The notes under the pieces were generated by a model. The model ran no database searches. It saw nothing but the letters and a program-made list of their open reading frames with translations, and was not told where the DNA came from. The translations under genes were made by a program, and so were the position numbers. Below, piece by piece: positions 8,669-16,682 of a DNA stretch of 64,000 nucleotides. Numbering within the stretch: the first letter of the stretch is position 1; the number at the start of each line of letters is the position of its first letter. The stretch comes from Flavobacterium cheongpyeongense (GTDB taxonomy: Bacteria > Bacteroidota > Bacteroidia > Flavobacteriales > Flavobacteriaceae): the NCBI RefSeq assembly GCF_003202435.1, contig NZ_QJHK01000001.1:124001-188000 (forward strand). The letters are read 5' to 3'.

Positions 8669-9406
8669 TTAGAATTTAAAAAACTGGTTATTCGATATAA
8701 TTTTTTTTAATTCCTCCGTTGAATTTATTTTTACTCTCTGTTCAAATGCAGCTATATGATTGTCGTGATGCACATCAGTACCGGTAAAATCATACATTCC
8801 GTTTTTTAGTAACTGTTCAGAAATTTTAGCGATCTCTTCACCGTAATAACCTGCCACAGCCAATAAATTTAATTGAAACAAACAACCAGCTTTTTTTAAT
8901 CTCTCATATTCGATAAAGTTTTTGTGATAAAACAAATAACGTTCAGGATGTGCCAAAACAGGTTTATATCCCGCTACCTGTAAATCAAATAAAATTTGAT
9001 ACAATTGTATCGGAGCATTCATGTAGGACATCTCTACCAATACATAATTGTCTTTTAAAGTAAGAAGTTTTTCATTTTTAAAATGCTTTTCAAACCAATC
9101 ATCCATGAAGTATTCTGCTGCAGCCAGGAAAGGTTTTGTAATATTCTCCCCGGTCAATAGTTTGCTTGTTTCGGTATGATTATCCTGAATTTTCTTAGGA
9201 GAATTATTCCAAATATAATGGCTAATATGAGGAGTGGTTATGAATTGTGAAACTCCAATCTTTTCGAGTGATCCTATTAATCTCACAGTGTCAGACAATG
9301 TTTTAGCTCCGTCGTCTATCCCCGGTAATAAATGCGAATGAATATCAATATAATCGCCCGATAAAAGATCTTTTAAGTATGGTTTTTGTTTGAAGAATGA
9401 TAGCAT
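8669..9406 (-). CDS. PHP-family tyrosine-protein phosphatase (CpsB/YwqE type)
   Basis: This 245-residue metal-dependent phosphatase of the PHP superfamily is predicted to remove phosphates from the tyrosine cluster of the Wzc-type kinase encoded next door. Visible metal ligands are DIHSHLLPGIDDG near the N-terminus, TTPHIS, an LAHPERY segment and GTDVHHDN near the C-terminus. The frame stays open upstream to 9676, but the extra 90 residues contain no recognisable family sequence; the ATG at 9406 places the catalytic HSH at the expected distance from the N-terminus. It is convergent with the export genes. A role in regulating chain length or export is inferred from Gram-positive CpsB systems. 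Confidence 0.88.
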   Translation of the reverse strand: MLSFFKQKPYLKDLLSGDYIDIHSHLLPGIDDGAKTLSDTVRLIGSLEKIGVSQFITTPHISHYIWNNSPKKIQDNHTETSKLLTGENITKPFLAAAEYFMDDWFEKHFKNEKLLTLKDNYVLVEMSYMNAPIQLYQILFDLQVAGYKPVLAHPERYLFYHKNFIEYERLKKAGCLFQLNLLAVAGYYGEEIAKISEQLLKNGMYDFTGTDVHHDNHIAAFEQRVKINSTEELKKIISNNQFFKF

Positions 9407-9688
9407 AACGGCAAAAATAGAAAAAAACACGTAATTATAGTTAACAACATCCAAAAGTTTGTAACTCCTGGATATGGCAAAAAATCGAATCATTAAAGAT
9501 TCTCCCCGAATGATTATCTTTATTTTATTAATAGCAATGGAACTATTACAATCGATTTTCTCCTTTATGCATATGAAAAACAACAGTAATCCTTGTATTG
9601 GTTTTCGGATAAGTAAAAACCGACTTGTGTATTCGTAGGTTTGGTTGAAAATTTTTAACTTCCCCAAATATTTCAACTCAATTTTTTA

Positions 9689-10852
9689 ATGCAATTATCG
9701 GTCATAATTCTTAATTATAATGTTTGTTATTTCCTGGAGCAATGTCTATTAAGTGTTCAGGCAGCACTTTCTGCAATTGATGGGGAAATTATTGTAGTAG
9801 ATAACAATTCTACTGATGACAGTTGCCAGATGATTAAAAACAGGTTTCCCGAAATTACACTGATTGAAAATGAAGAGAATTCAGGATTCCCAAAAGGAAA
9901 TAATATTGGAGTAAGGCAGGCCAAAGGGAAATATATCTGTATTCTTAATCCCGATACAGTAGTTGCAGAAGATACGTTTGTTAAAATTATAGCTTTCGCC
10001 GAAAAGCAAAATAACTTAGGAATAATAGGATGTAAACTTATTGACGGAACAGGGAAATTTCTGCCAGAAAGCAAACGTGGAATTCCAACACCCTGGGTAG
10101 CTTTTACAAAAATTTTAGGGTTGTATAAAATTTTCCCCAATCAAAAGATTTTTAATCAGTATTACGCGCAATATTTATCAGAAAATCAAACAGGAAAAGT
10201 GGATATTTTGGTGGGTGCCTTCATGATAATGAAACGGGAATTGTATTTAGAAGTAGGAGGCTTTGATGAAAATTGCTTTATGTACGCCGATGATATAGAT
10301 TTGTCGTATTCTGTTTTGCAAAAGAAAAAAAACAATTATTATTTCCATGAGACATCTGTTATTCATTACAAAGGCGAAAGTACGGTAAAAGATGAGCAGT
10401 ATATGATGAGGTTTCAGGAAGCAATGGGATTTTTTTATCAAAAACATTTTAGAAAATCTTTATTTTTTTTGGTTTTTATTAAAATTGGGATTTTTCTTTT
10501 TTCGTTAGCAAAAATGTTTCAGGGAAAGCCTAAGTCAAATCCACTACCGGAAAGCTATGTTTTTTTGTCTTCAAATGAAATTTTGTGCAGTCGATTGTCT
10601 TTAGTTTTAAAAAATAAAGTCACTTTTTTGGATTTCAAAAAGGAAAAAATGGTAAATTCGTGGCTCGTTTCAAAGGGTAAAAGGGTTGAAATTATTTTGG
10701 ATAATCAATATGTTTCTTTTAAAAAATGTATCGAAATCTTAGAAACTCTTCAGCAGAAAGGAATTACTTTTAAAATTTTACCCAAAAATGCCAATTTTAT
10801 TATTGGGAGTAATTCTAAAAACGAACAGGGCGAAATGATAGAAATTAGGTAA
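9689..10852 (+). CDS. GT2 glycosyltransferase with extra C-terminal domain
   Basis: Residues 1-250 form a rhamnosyltransferase-like GT2 domain: LSVIILNYNVCYFLEQ at the start, VDNNSTDDS, NSGFPKGNNIG, and ILNPDTV as the metal/nucleotide site near residue 90. The GGFDENCFMYADDIDLSYS segment follows near residue 190. A hydrophobic stretch near residue 265 follows, then about 100 residues beyond the usual catalytic fold (VFLSSNEILCSRLSLVLK onward) ending in an FIIGSNSKNEQGE motif. I cannot name that extension. The gene stands alone, diverging from the phosphatase, so it may belong to a general cell-envelope glycosylation pathway and not to the repeat-unit operon upstream. Confidence 0.85.
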   Translation: MQLSVIILNYNVCYFLEQCLLSVQAALSAIDGEIIVVDNNSTDDSCQMIKNRFPEITLIENEENSGFPKGNNIGVRQAKGKYICILNPDTVVAEDTFVKIIAFAEKQNNLGIIGCKLIDGTGKFLPESKRGIPTPWVAFTKILGLYKIFPNQKIFNQYYAQYLSENQTGKVDILVGAFMIMKRELYLEVGGFDENCFMYADDIDLSYSVLQKKKNNYYFHETSVIHYKGESTVKDEQYMMRFQEAMGFFYQKHFRKSLFFLVFIKIGIFLFSLAKMFQGKPKSNPLPESYVFLSSNEILCSRLSLVLKNKVTFLDFKKEKMVNSWLVSKGKRVEIILDNQYVSFKKCIEILETLQQKGITFKILPKNANFIIGSNSKNEQGEMIEIR

Positions 10853-10935
10853 AAATTATATTTTGTGTAATTTATATTTGAAATATTTAGTAATTTCGCA
10901 ATCTGGAAATCAAAATCACCTTTTAGGTTAATAAT

Positions 10936-12261
10936 ATGGCAAGATTTGAATTGAGGCTTCCAAAAATGGGAGAAAGTGTAGCCGAAGCTACCATTACAAA
11001 CTGGTTGAAACAAGTGGGAGACAAAATTGAAGCTGATGAAGCAGTACTGGAAATTGCAACAGATAAAGTTGATAGTGAAGTGCCAAGTGAAGTGTCAGGA
11101 ATTTTGACCGAACAATTATTTAGCAAGGATGATCTGGTTCAGGTTGGGCAAGTTATAGGGATTATCGAAACAGAAGAAGAAAGCCTGTCTGAAACAAAGT
11201 CTGTTGAAGAAAATGCAATACCTAAGGAAGTAATTGAAATTGAAAAAACAATTGAAATTGCCAGAGAAGTGGTTTCTGTACCTCAGGATTTCTCTAATTC
11301 AGATAAATTCTATTCACCGTTAGTAAAAAATATAGCCAAAGAAGAAGGTGTTTCTTTTTCAGAATTAGAAAACATTCCGGGTTCAGGCAAAGACGGCCGG
11401 GTTACAAAAGAAGATATTTTAAAATATATTGAGAACCGTAAATCTGACAGTGAAGAAGTAAAAGTTGAACTTTTGCCAAAACTTGAACCTTTGCCAAAAT
11501 CTCCAGAAGCAGCACCTCAAAAAACTCAAGCCGTTCCGGTTTCTGTAAATGGAGAAAATGAAATTGTTGAAATGGACAGAATGCGGAAGCTGATTTCGGG
11601 ATACATGGTGGCTTCATTGCAGACTTCTGCACACGTTCAGTCTTTTATAGAAGTTGATGTAACAAATATTGTAAAGTGGAGAGACAAAGTCAAAGCCTCT
11701 TTTGAAAAACGAGAAGGTGAAAAACTTACTTATACACCTATTTTTATGGAAGCTGTTGCGAAAGCAATAAAAGATTTTCCAGGAATCAATATTTCAGTTG
11801 AAGGGGATTATATTATTAAAAAGAAGCATATAAATTTAGGAATGGCAGCTGCTTTGTCAAACGGAAACCTGATTGTTCCTGTAATTAAAAATGCAGATCA
11901 GTTAAACCTTGTCGGAATGGCAAAAGCTGTAAATGATCTTGCAAACCGTGCTAGAACCGGAAAACTCAAGCCGGATGACACTCAGGGAGGAACCTATACC
12001 GTTACAAACGTTGGTACTTTTGGTAGTGTTTTTGGTACTCCAATTATCAATCAGCCACAAGTTGGAATCCTCGCTTTAGGGGCAATTCGTAAAGTTCCTG
12101 CAGTTATAGAAACGCCAGAAGGTGATTTTATTGGGATTCGTCAAAAAATGTTTTTGTCGCACTCTTATGACCACAGAGTTGTCGATGGGGCACTAGGAGG
12201 AAGCTTTGTAAAGCGTGTAGCAGAGTACCTCGAAGCGTTTGATGTCGAGAGGGATTTTTAA
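10936..12261 (+). CDS. 2-oxoacid dehydrogenase E2 (dihydrolipoamide acyltransferase)
   Basis: This is the acyltransferase core of a pyruvate or branched-chain 2-oxoacid dehydrogenase complex, transferring the acyl group from lipoamide to CoA. It has one N-terminal lipoyl domain (residues 1-80) with the lipoyl lysine in EIATDKVDSEV (Lys44). An E1/E3-binding domain follows near 125-170 (PLVKNIAKEEGVS, GRVTKEDILKYI), then a charged Pro/Glu-rich linker and a C-terminal catalytic domain ending with SYDHRVVDGALGG, whose His413 and Asp417 fit the HxxxDG active site. At 441 residues with one lipoyl domain it resembles branched-chain E2 more than multi-lipoyl pyruvate E2, but no E1 or E3 gene is adjacent, so the substrate is left open. 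Confidence 0.92.
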   Translation: MARFELRLPKMGESVAEATITNWLKQVGDKIEADEAVLEIATDKVDSEVPSEVSGILTEQLFSKDDLVQVGQVIGIIETEEESLSETKSVEENAIPKEVIEIEKTIEIAREVVSVPQDFSNSDKFYSPLVKNIAKEEGVSFSELENIPGSGKDGRVTKEDILKYIENRKSDSEEVKVELLPKLEPLPKSPEAAPQKTQAVPVSVNGENEIVEMDRMRKLISGYMVASLQTSAHVQSFIEVDVTNIVKWRDKVKASFEKREGEKLTYTPIFMEAVAKAIKDFPGINISVEGDYIIKKKHINLGMAAALSNGNLIVPVIKNADQLNLVGMAKAVNDLANRARTGKLKPDDTQGGTYTVTNVGTFGSVFGTPIINQPQVGILALGAIRKVPAVIETPEGDFIGIRQKMFLSHSYDHRVVDGALGGSFVKRVAEYLEAFDVERDF

Positions 12262-12282
12262 AATTTATACATATATCATATC

Positions 12283-12318
12283 AAATCCGGTAGAATTTTG
12301 AATTTTACCGGATTTTTT
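12283..12318 (+). terminator. Intrinsic terminator after the E2 gene
   Basis: A stem of about 15 pairs (AAATCCGGTA matched by TACCGGATTT, one G-T pair) with a three-base loop and a T run lies 22 bases after the E2 stop. Confidence 0.85.
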
Positions 12319-12375
12319 GTTTTGATGTATAAGAACTTATTAAAAATAATTTTAACAGTTGTTTGAAACAATAAA

Positions 12376-12407
12376 TTTGTGATAATTATCTTTAAAAATT
12401 ACATTTG
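12376..12407 (+). promoter_or_regulatory. Promoter of the exonuclease gene
   Basis: TTTG at 12376-12379 and TACATTTG at 12400-12407 are separated by 20 bases, a full match to the Bacteroidota -33/-7 consensus. The start codon at 12429 would give a leader of about 15 bases, which is normal in this group. Confidence 0.6.
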
Positions 12408-12428
12408 TAAATATTCAAAAATAAAAAA

Positions 12429-13199
12429 ATGGAACTCAAACTTACCAGACCAATCTGCTTTTTCGATTTAGAAACCACTGGAATTGATATCGGGAAAGAC
12501 AGGATTGTAGAAATTTCAATATTTAAAGTTTTTCCAAACGGAAATAAAGAAAGTAAAACATGGTTAGTGAATCCAACAATTCCTATTCCGCCACACACAA
12601 CAGCGGTACATGGTATTACAGATGAAAGGGTGGCCAATGAGCCAACATTTAGTGACCTGGCGCCACAAGTATACAATATGATTAAAGATAGTGATTTGGG
12701 AGGTTTTAATTCTGATCGTTTTGATATTCCCTTACTAGCTGAAGAATTACTTCGCGCAGGTGTTGATTTTGATATGAAAAATAAAGTTTCTGTAGATGTT
12801 CAGACTATTTTTCATAAAATGGAAGAACGTACCTTAAGTGCGGCATTAAAATTTTATTGCGGAAAAAGTCTCGAAAATGCACATTCTGCCGAAGCTGATA
12901 CAATGGCAACTTATGAAATTTTAAAAGCACAATTAGATCGTTATCCTGAACTGGAAAATGACATGAAATCATTATCTGAATTTACTACACGAAAAAAAAT
13001 TGCTGATTTTGCAGGAATGATTGCTTTTGATAAAGACAATGAAGAGATTTTTACCTTCGGAAAACACAAAGGAGCGAAAGTTGAAAAAGTGTTAGAATCT
13101 GAACCCGGATATTACAGTTGGATTCAAAATGCTGATTTTCCTTTATATACCAAAAAAGTTTTAACAGCAATAAAGTTAAGGAAACTAAATACTAAATAA
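12429..13199 (+). CDS. DnaQ-like 3'-5' exonuclease with C-terminal FGKHKG domain
   Basis: This predicted DEDDh exonuclease has 256 residues. Motif I is FFDLETTG near residue 14, followed by the HTTAVHGITDERV segment; motif II is in GFNSDRFD, and motif III is HSAEADTMAT. It would remove nucleotides from 3' ends of DNA or RNA. After the nuclease domain, residues about 200-250 (FTFGKHKGAKVEKV, YYSWIQNADFP) match the short FGKxKG module (DUF3820-like) seen in several Bacteroidota exonucleases, of uncertain role. The protein is too short and too isolated to be the proofreading subunit with confidence. A good promoter lies immediately upstream and the gene appears monocistronic. Confidence 0.9.
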   Translation: MELKLTRPICFFDLETTGIDIGKDRIVEISIFKVFPNGNKESKTWLVNPTIPIPPHTTAVHGITDERVANEPTFSDLAPQVYNMIKDSDLGGFNSDRFDIPLLAEELLRAGVDFDMKNKVSVDVQTIFHKMEERTLSAALKFYCGKSLENAHSAEADTMATYEILKAQLDRYPELENDMKSLSEFTTRKKIADFAGMIAFDKDNEEIFTFGKHKGAKVEKVLESEPGYYSWIQNADFPLYTKKVLTAIKLRKLNTK

Positions 13200-13275
13200 G
13201 GTTTAAAAAAACTAATGATTTAAAGTTGTAAGGTCTTTAACCTTTCAGTATCTCAGAAACCCCAGTATTTAAAAA

Positions 13276-13887
13276 ATGAAAATAATCTGTATCGGTAGGA
13301 ATTATACCAGTCATATTGAAGAATTGAAAAATGAAAGACCTGCGGAACCCGTAATTTTCATGAAACCCGATTCGGCAGTTTTGTTAAAACAGCATCCTTT
13401 TGTGATCCCTGAATTTTCAGAAGATATTCATCATGAAATTGAGATTATTGTGAAGATTAACAAAGTAGGAAAGTATATAGAGCCCAAATTTGCACATAAA
13501 TATTACGAAGAAATAAGTGTAGGTATTGATTTTACAGCTCGTGATTTACAGGCAACACTAAAGGAGAAAGGATTGCCATGGGAAAAAGCAAAGGCTTTTG
13601 ATGGTTCTGCTGTAATTGGGGATTTTTTACCAAAGACACTTTTTAGTTCCGTTGAAAATATTAATTTTGAATTAACAAATAATTCGAAGACAGTTCAAAA
13701 AGGCAATACAAGGCTTATGCTTTGGAAAATAGATGAACTTATTTCGTATGTGTCACAGTATTTTACATTAAAAATAGGTGATGTTATATTTACAGGAACG
13801 CCTTCAGGAGTTGCGGCAGTTAAGCCAAATGATGTTTTAGAAGGCTTTTTAGAAGATAAAAAATTATTCAGAATACAAGTAAAATAA
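13276..13887 (+). CDS. Fumarylacetoacetate hydrolase-family protein
   Basis: This 203-residue enzyme has the FAH catalytic fold: IGRNYTSHIEEL at the N-terminus, FMKPDSAVL, the metal-binding HHEIEIIVKI (two glutamates), GIDFTARDLQ, KAFDGSAVIG and FTGTPSGVAAVKPND near the end. Small single-domain members act as acylpyruvases, oxaloacetate decarboxylases or hydrolases of aromatic-degradation products; the exact reaction cannot be read from the sequence. The stop codon shares one base with the start of the following Hpt gene, so they are translated together, although no functional link between the two families is established. Confidence 0.9.
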   Translation: MKIICIGRNYTSHIEELKNERPAEPVIFMKPDSAVLLKQHPFVIPEFSEDIHHEIEIIVKINKVGKYIEPKFAHKYYEEISVGIDFTARDLQATLKEKGLPWEKAKAFDGSAVIGDFLPKTLFSSVENINFELTNNSKTVQKGNTRLMLWKIDELISYVSQYFTLKIGDVIFTGTPSGVAAVKPNDVLEGFLEDKKLFRIQVK

Positions 13888-14234
13888 TGGCATTAAAATA
13901 CAATTTATCAAAAGTGTATGCGCTTTCAGACAATGATTCGGAATTTGTAAACGAGATTCTAAAGTTGTTTGTTACTGAAGTACCGGAAGATTTAAAGGAA
14001 ATAAAAGAGGGTATTAAGAAAAAAGATCACAAACATGCCTATTCTTATGCGCATAAAATAAAACCTACCCTTGATTTAATGGGGTTAAATGTTGCCTTTG
14101 AAGAGATTTTACAAGTAGAAGCATGGACAAAGGCCGAAGGTAAAAAGAAAGATATCATCGAAACTTTTAAAAGTATCAAAAAGCAGGTAAATGATGCTAT
14201 CAAAGAAATAAAAAAAGACTTTGATCTGAATTAG
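13887..14234 (+). CDS. Histidine phosphotransfer (Hpt) domain protein
   Basis: This stand-alone Hpt protein of 115 residues is a predicted four-helix bundle. The phosphorylatable histidine lies in the segment SYAHKIKPTLDLMG (about residue 56), a recognised variant of the HxxKxxxxxxG Hpt pattern. It could relay phosphate between a hybrid histidine kinase and a response regulator. No kinase or regulator is adjacent, so its partners are elsewhere in the genome. Its start overlaps the preceding FAH-family gene by one base. Its TAG stop ends on the first G of a dispersed hairpin element, so the element is inserted flush against the gene. Confidence 0.85.
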   Translation: MALKYNLSKVYALSDNDSEFVNEILKLFVTEVPEDLKEIKEGIKKKDHKHAYSYAHKIKPTLDLMGLNVAFEEILQVEAWTKAEGKKKDIIETFKSIKKQVNDAIKEIKKDFDLN

Positions 14235-14372
14235 GGCGTGACCCCATTTTTGACCAAAATAAAAAGGTCAAAAATGGGGTCGGGTTATCCACTATATCTT
14301 TTGTTCCTGAAATTTCCGAAAAACAGGATATTTCTTTTTGTCACAAAAGGATGCCGTTTCTACCCCTCACGC
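14234..14372 (+). repeat. Dispersed two-hairpin intergenic element, copy A (full)
   Basis: The 139-base element runs from GGGCGTG to CCCTCACGC. It holds a 16-base perfect inverted repeat (14240-14255 with 14266-14281, loop of 10), then CTATATCTTTTGT, a variable stretch, and ACAAAAGGATGCCG forming a second hairpin. The same end motifs and core occur in opposite orientation at 42799-42943, and core-only variants occur at 16536-16590 and 19711-19795. Nothing in it looks coding. The first hairpin could also terminate the upstream operon. Confidence 0.75.
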
Positions 14373-14438
14373 AAATGGTTGCGATAACCTACTTTTTAAT
14401 AATAACTTGCTGTTTTGTAAGTAAAAAATTCTATAAAT

Positions 14439-15689
14439 ATGAAGGCAGCTATCATAACAATTGGTGATGAAATTTTAATTGGTCAGATTGTAGATACAAA
14501 CTCGGGGTTTATTGCAAAATCACTAGATAGAATTGGAGTCGAAATTACCGAGATGCTTTCTATCAGCGATAATAAAAAGCATATTTTAAGCACTTTTGAA
14601 AAGTTACAAAATACGGTTGATCTGGTTATGGTTACAGGAGGATTAGGTCCTACGAAAGACGATGTGACCAAAAAAACTTTTTGTGACTATTTTGATGATA
14701 AGCTGGTTGTAAATCCTGAGGTTTTGGCACATGTAACACAATTGATCGAAGGGTATTTTAAACGTCCCATCACCCAAATGAATAAAGATCAGGCTTTAGT
14801 GCCCTCAACTTGTACGATACTGCATAATCAGGTTGGGACGGCTCCGGGTATGTGGATGAAAAAGGAAGAAACTGTTTTTATTTCGTTGCCAGGTGTGCCT
14901 TACGAAATGAAATATCTCGTTGAAGAAGAGGTGATTCCCAGGATAGTTCGTGAATATAAGCGTCCTTACATTATTCATAAAACCATCTTAACTTATGGGC
15001 AGGGTGAAAGTTTAGTTGCAGAACGTATTGAGGATTGGGAGAATAATTTGCCTGATTTTATAAAATTGGCGTATCTGCCAAATCCCGGACGGGTACGTTT
15101 ACGTCTAACAGCTAGAGGAACCGATAGACAACAATTGGAAAAAGCAATTGAAGAAAAAGTAAAATCTTTAGACGCAATAATTCACGATATAATAGTGGGG
15201 TACGAAGAGAATGAAACAATTGAGACCGTAATTGGCCAGCTGCTTTCAAAACAAAATAAAACCATTTCAATGGCAGAAAGTTGTACAGGAGGAAGAATCG
15301 CTTCTCTGTTGTCTGCTGTTCCGGGTTCGTCAGCTTATTTTAAAGGAAGTGTTGTTTCGTATGCAACCGAAACCAAAGTGAATGTTCTGGGTATTCAGCA
15401 GGATTTAATAGAACAATATTCTGTCGTTAGTGCAGAAGTCGCCCAGGCTATGGCTTTAAATGTAAAAAACTTACTAAAAACCGACTATGCGATCGCAACA
15501 ACAGGCAATGCCGGGCCTTCAAAAGGCGATTCTGATGCTGAAATTGGAACAGTTTTTATTGCTTTAGCTACCCCAAATGGTGTAATTGTGGAAGAATTTA
15601 ACTTTGGACAACCTCGTGAAAAAGTGATTGATAGGGCTAGTATTAAGAGTCTGGAAATATTACAAAAAGAAATTTTAAAAATTGTGTAA
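14439..15689 (+). CDS. cinA: CinA-family protein (nicotinamide mononucleotide deamidase / MoCF-like)
   Basis: This two-domain, 416-residue protein of the competence/damage-inducible CinA family has an N-terminal MoCF/MogA-like domain ([43 protein letters not shown]). Its C-terminal PncC domain ([41 protein letters not shown]) hydrolyses NMN to recycle pyridine nucleotides; the N-terminal domain acts on ADP-ribose-type substrates in characterised homologues. Length and order match full-length CinA. It lies upstream of the ribosomal protein genes, a common arrangement in flavobacteria, but a separate promoter for rpmB lies in the intervening gap. Confidence 0.95.
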   Translation: MKAAIITIGDEILIGQIVDTNSGFIAKSLDRIGVEITEMLSISDNKKHILSTFEKLQNTVDLVMVTGGLGPTKDDVTKKTFCDYFDDKLVVNPEVLAHVTQLIEGYFKRPITQMNKDQALVPSTCTILHNQVGTAPGMWMKKEETVFISLPGVPYEMKYLVEEEVIPRIVREYKRPYIIHKTILTYGQGESLVAERIEDWENNLPDFIKLAYLPNPGRVRLRLTARGTDRQQLEKAIEEKVKSLDAIIHDIIVGYEENETIETVIGQLLSKQNKTISMAESCTGGRIASLLSAVPGSSAYFKGSVVSYATETKVNVLGIQQDLIEQYSVVSAEVAQAMALNVKNLLKTDYAIATTGNAGPSKGDSDAEIGTVFIALATPNGVIVEEFNFGQPREKVIDRASIKSLEILQKEILKIV

Positions 15690-15695
15690 TAAATT

Positions 15696-15727
15696 TTTGC
15701 TACAATGGTTTATTTTTCTTTTCTTTG
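15696..15727 (+). promoter_or_regulatory. Promoter of the rpmB-rpmG-DUF4295 operon
   Basis: TTTG at 15696-15699 and TTTCTTTG at 15720-15727 are separated by 20 bases, matching the Bacteroidota promoter pattern with one mismatch in the TA of the -7 box. The rpmB start lies 36 bases downstream. Confidence 0.5.
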
Positions 15728-15763
15728 CACCCTGATTTTGAATAACGATAAAAGATAAGTATA

Positions 15764-16000
15764 ATGTCAAGAGTTTGTGACCTTACAGGTAAAAGAGCGA
15801 TGGTAGGAAATAACGTTTCTCACGCTATGAACAAAACTAAGAGAAAGTTTTCTGTAAACTTAGTTAAAAAGCGTTTTTATCTTCCAGAAGAAGATAGATG
15901 GATTACTCTTAGAGTAGCAGCATCTACGATAAAAACAATTAATAAAAATGGAATTTCTGCTGTTTTGAAAAAAGCGCAGTCAGAAGGATTTATAAAATAA
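15764..16000 (+). CDS. rpmB: 50S ribosomal protein L28
   Basis: This 78-residue basic protein of the large ribosomal subunit matches L28 throughout. It begins [16 protein letters not shown], has the [11 protein letters not shown] segment shared by the family, and lacks the zinc-binding cysteines present in some bacterial forms. It is first in a short operon with L33 and a DUF4295 protein, an order typical of Bacteroidota. The start is fixed by the conserved N-terminus. Confidence 0.98.
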   Translation: MSRVCDLTGKRAMVGNNVSHAMNKTKRKFSVNLVKKRFYLPEEDRWITLRVAASTIKTINKNGISAVLKKAQSEGFIK

Positions 16001-16027
16001 TCTTTTCCTAAATAAATATATAGCAAG

Positions 16028-16210
16028 ATGGCAAAGAAAGGTAATAGAATCCAGGTAATTTTAGAATGTACTGAGCACAAGACTTCTGGTGTTGCAGGAA
16101 CTTCAAGATACATTACAACAAAGAACAAAAAAAACACTCCAGACAGATTAGAGATTAAAAAATTTAATCCAATCCTGAAAAGAGTAACAGTTCACAAAGA
16201 AATTAAGTAA
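16028..16210 (+). CDS. rpmG: 50S ribosomal protein L33
   Basis: This 60-residue ribosomal protein begins [18 protein letters not shown] and continues with the [22 protein letters not shown] block diagnostic of L33. Only one cysteine is present, so this is the form without the zinc ribbon. It sits 27 bases after rpmB and 69 bases before the DUF4295 gene. Confidence 0.98.
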   Translation: MAKKGNRIQVILECTEHKTSGVAGTSRYITTKNKKNTPDRLEIKKFNPILKRVTVHKEIK

Positions 16211-16279
16211 TAATTAGAGGTTTAATAAAATTTCAAATCCAGTCTTTGTTTTTTTATTAATTTCAATAACATTTGAATC

Positions 16280-16432
16280 ATGGCAAAGAAAACCGTAGCA
16301 TCGTTACAAACAGCTTCTAAGAGATTATCAAAAGCCATCAAAATGGTAAGATCTCCAAAAACTGGTGCATATACATTCGTAGAATCTATTATGGCTCCTG
16401 AAGAAGTTGATACTTTCTTGAAAAAGAAATAA
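16280..16432 (+). CDS. DUF4295 small basic protein
   Basis: This 50-residue lysine-rich protein starts MAKKTVASLQTASKRLSKAI and ends FLKKK. It matches the small DUF4295 family that in Bacteroidota almost always follows rpmB and rpmG, so it may be ribosome-associated, though no function is established. It is too short for many gene finders. A clear terminator follows 19 bases after the stop, closing the operon. Confidence 0.9.
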   Translation: MAKKTVASLQTASKRLSKAIKMVRSPKTGAYTFVESIMAPEEVDTFLKKK

Positions 16433-16451
16433 TTACAATCACAGTATATAG

Positions 16452-16487
16452 AAAAGCTACTTTCACTCCGAAAGTAGCTTTTTTATT
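16452..16487 (+). terminator. Intrinsic terminator of the ribosomal protein operon
   Basis: A 13-base perfect stem (AAAAGCTACTTTC with GAAAGTAGCTTTT), a five-base loop and a T run lie directly after the DUF4295 gene. Confidence 0.9.
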
Positions 16488-16535
16488 TTTATATTTGTCT
16501 TAAATTTAGAGAAGCCTGACATTAGTCCGTTTTTT

Positions 16536-16590
16536 TATATGTTTTCCCGCCTAAAGAAGGCAGACAAAGGATGCGTTTCTGTCGGGGCTA
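16536..16590 (+). repeat. Dispersed hairpin element, degenerate core copy D
   Basis: TATATGTTTT, a short GC-containing stretch and AAAGGATGCGTTTCTGTC reproduce the core of the element at 14234-14372 in the same orientation, without the GGGCGTG and CACGC ends. It looks like a decayed copy between the ribosomal operon terminator and ftsY. The similarity is short, so the assignment is tentative. Confidence 0.4.
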
Positions 16591-16682
16591 AATAAAAACA
16601 ATTGGCTTTCTTTAAATATTTGGCTTTCAGATTTTAAAAAAAAATACTGAAGTCCCAACAATTCTAAAAACCTACAAAAAAA

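Noticed and set aside
9407..9676. Upstream open frame extending the PHP phosphatase by 90 residues
   Set aside because: The extension has no family similarity, and the ATG at 9406 puts the catalytic DIHSH at the expected distance from the N-terminus.
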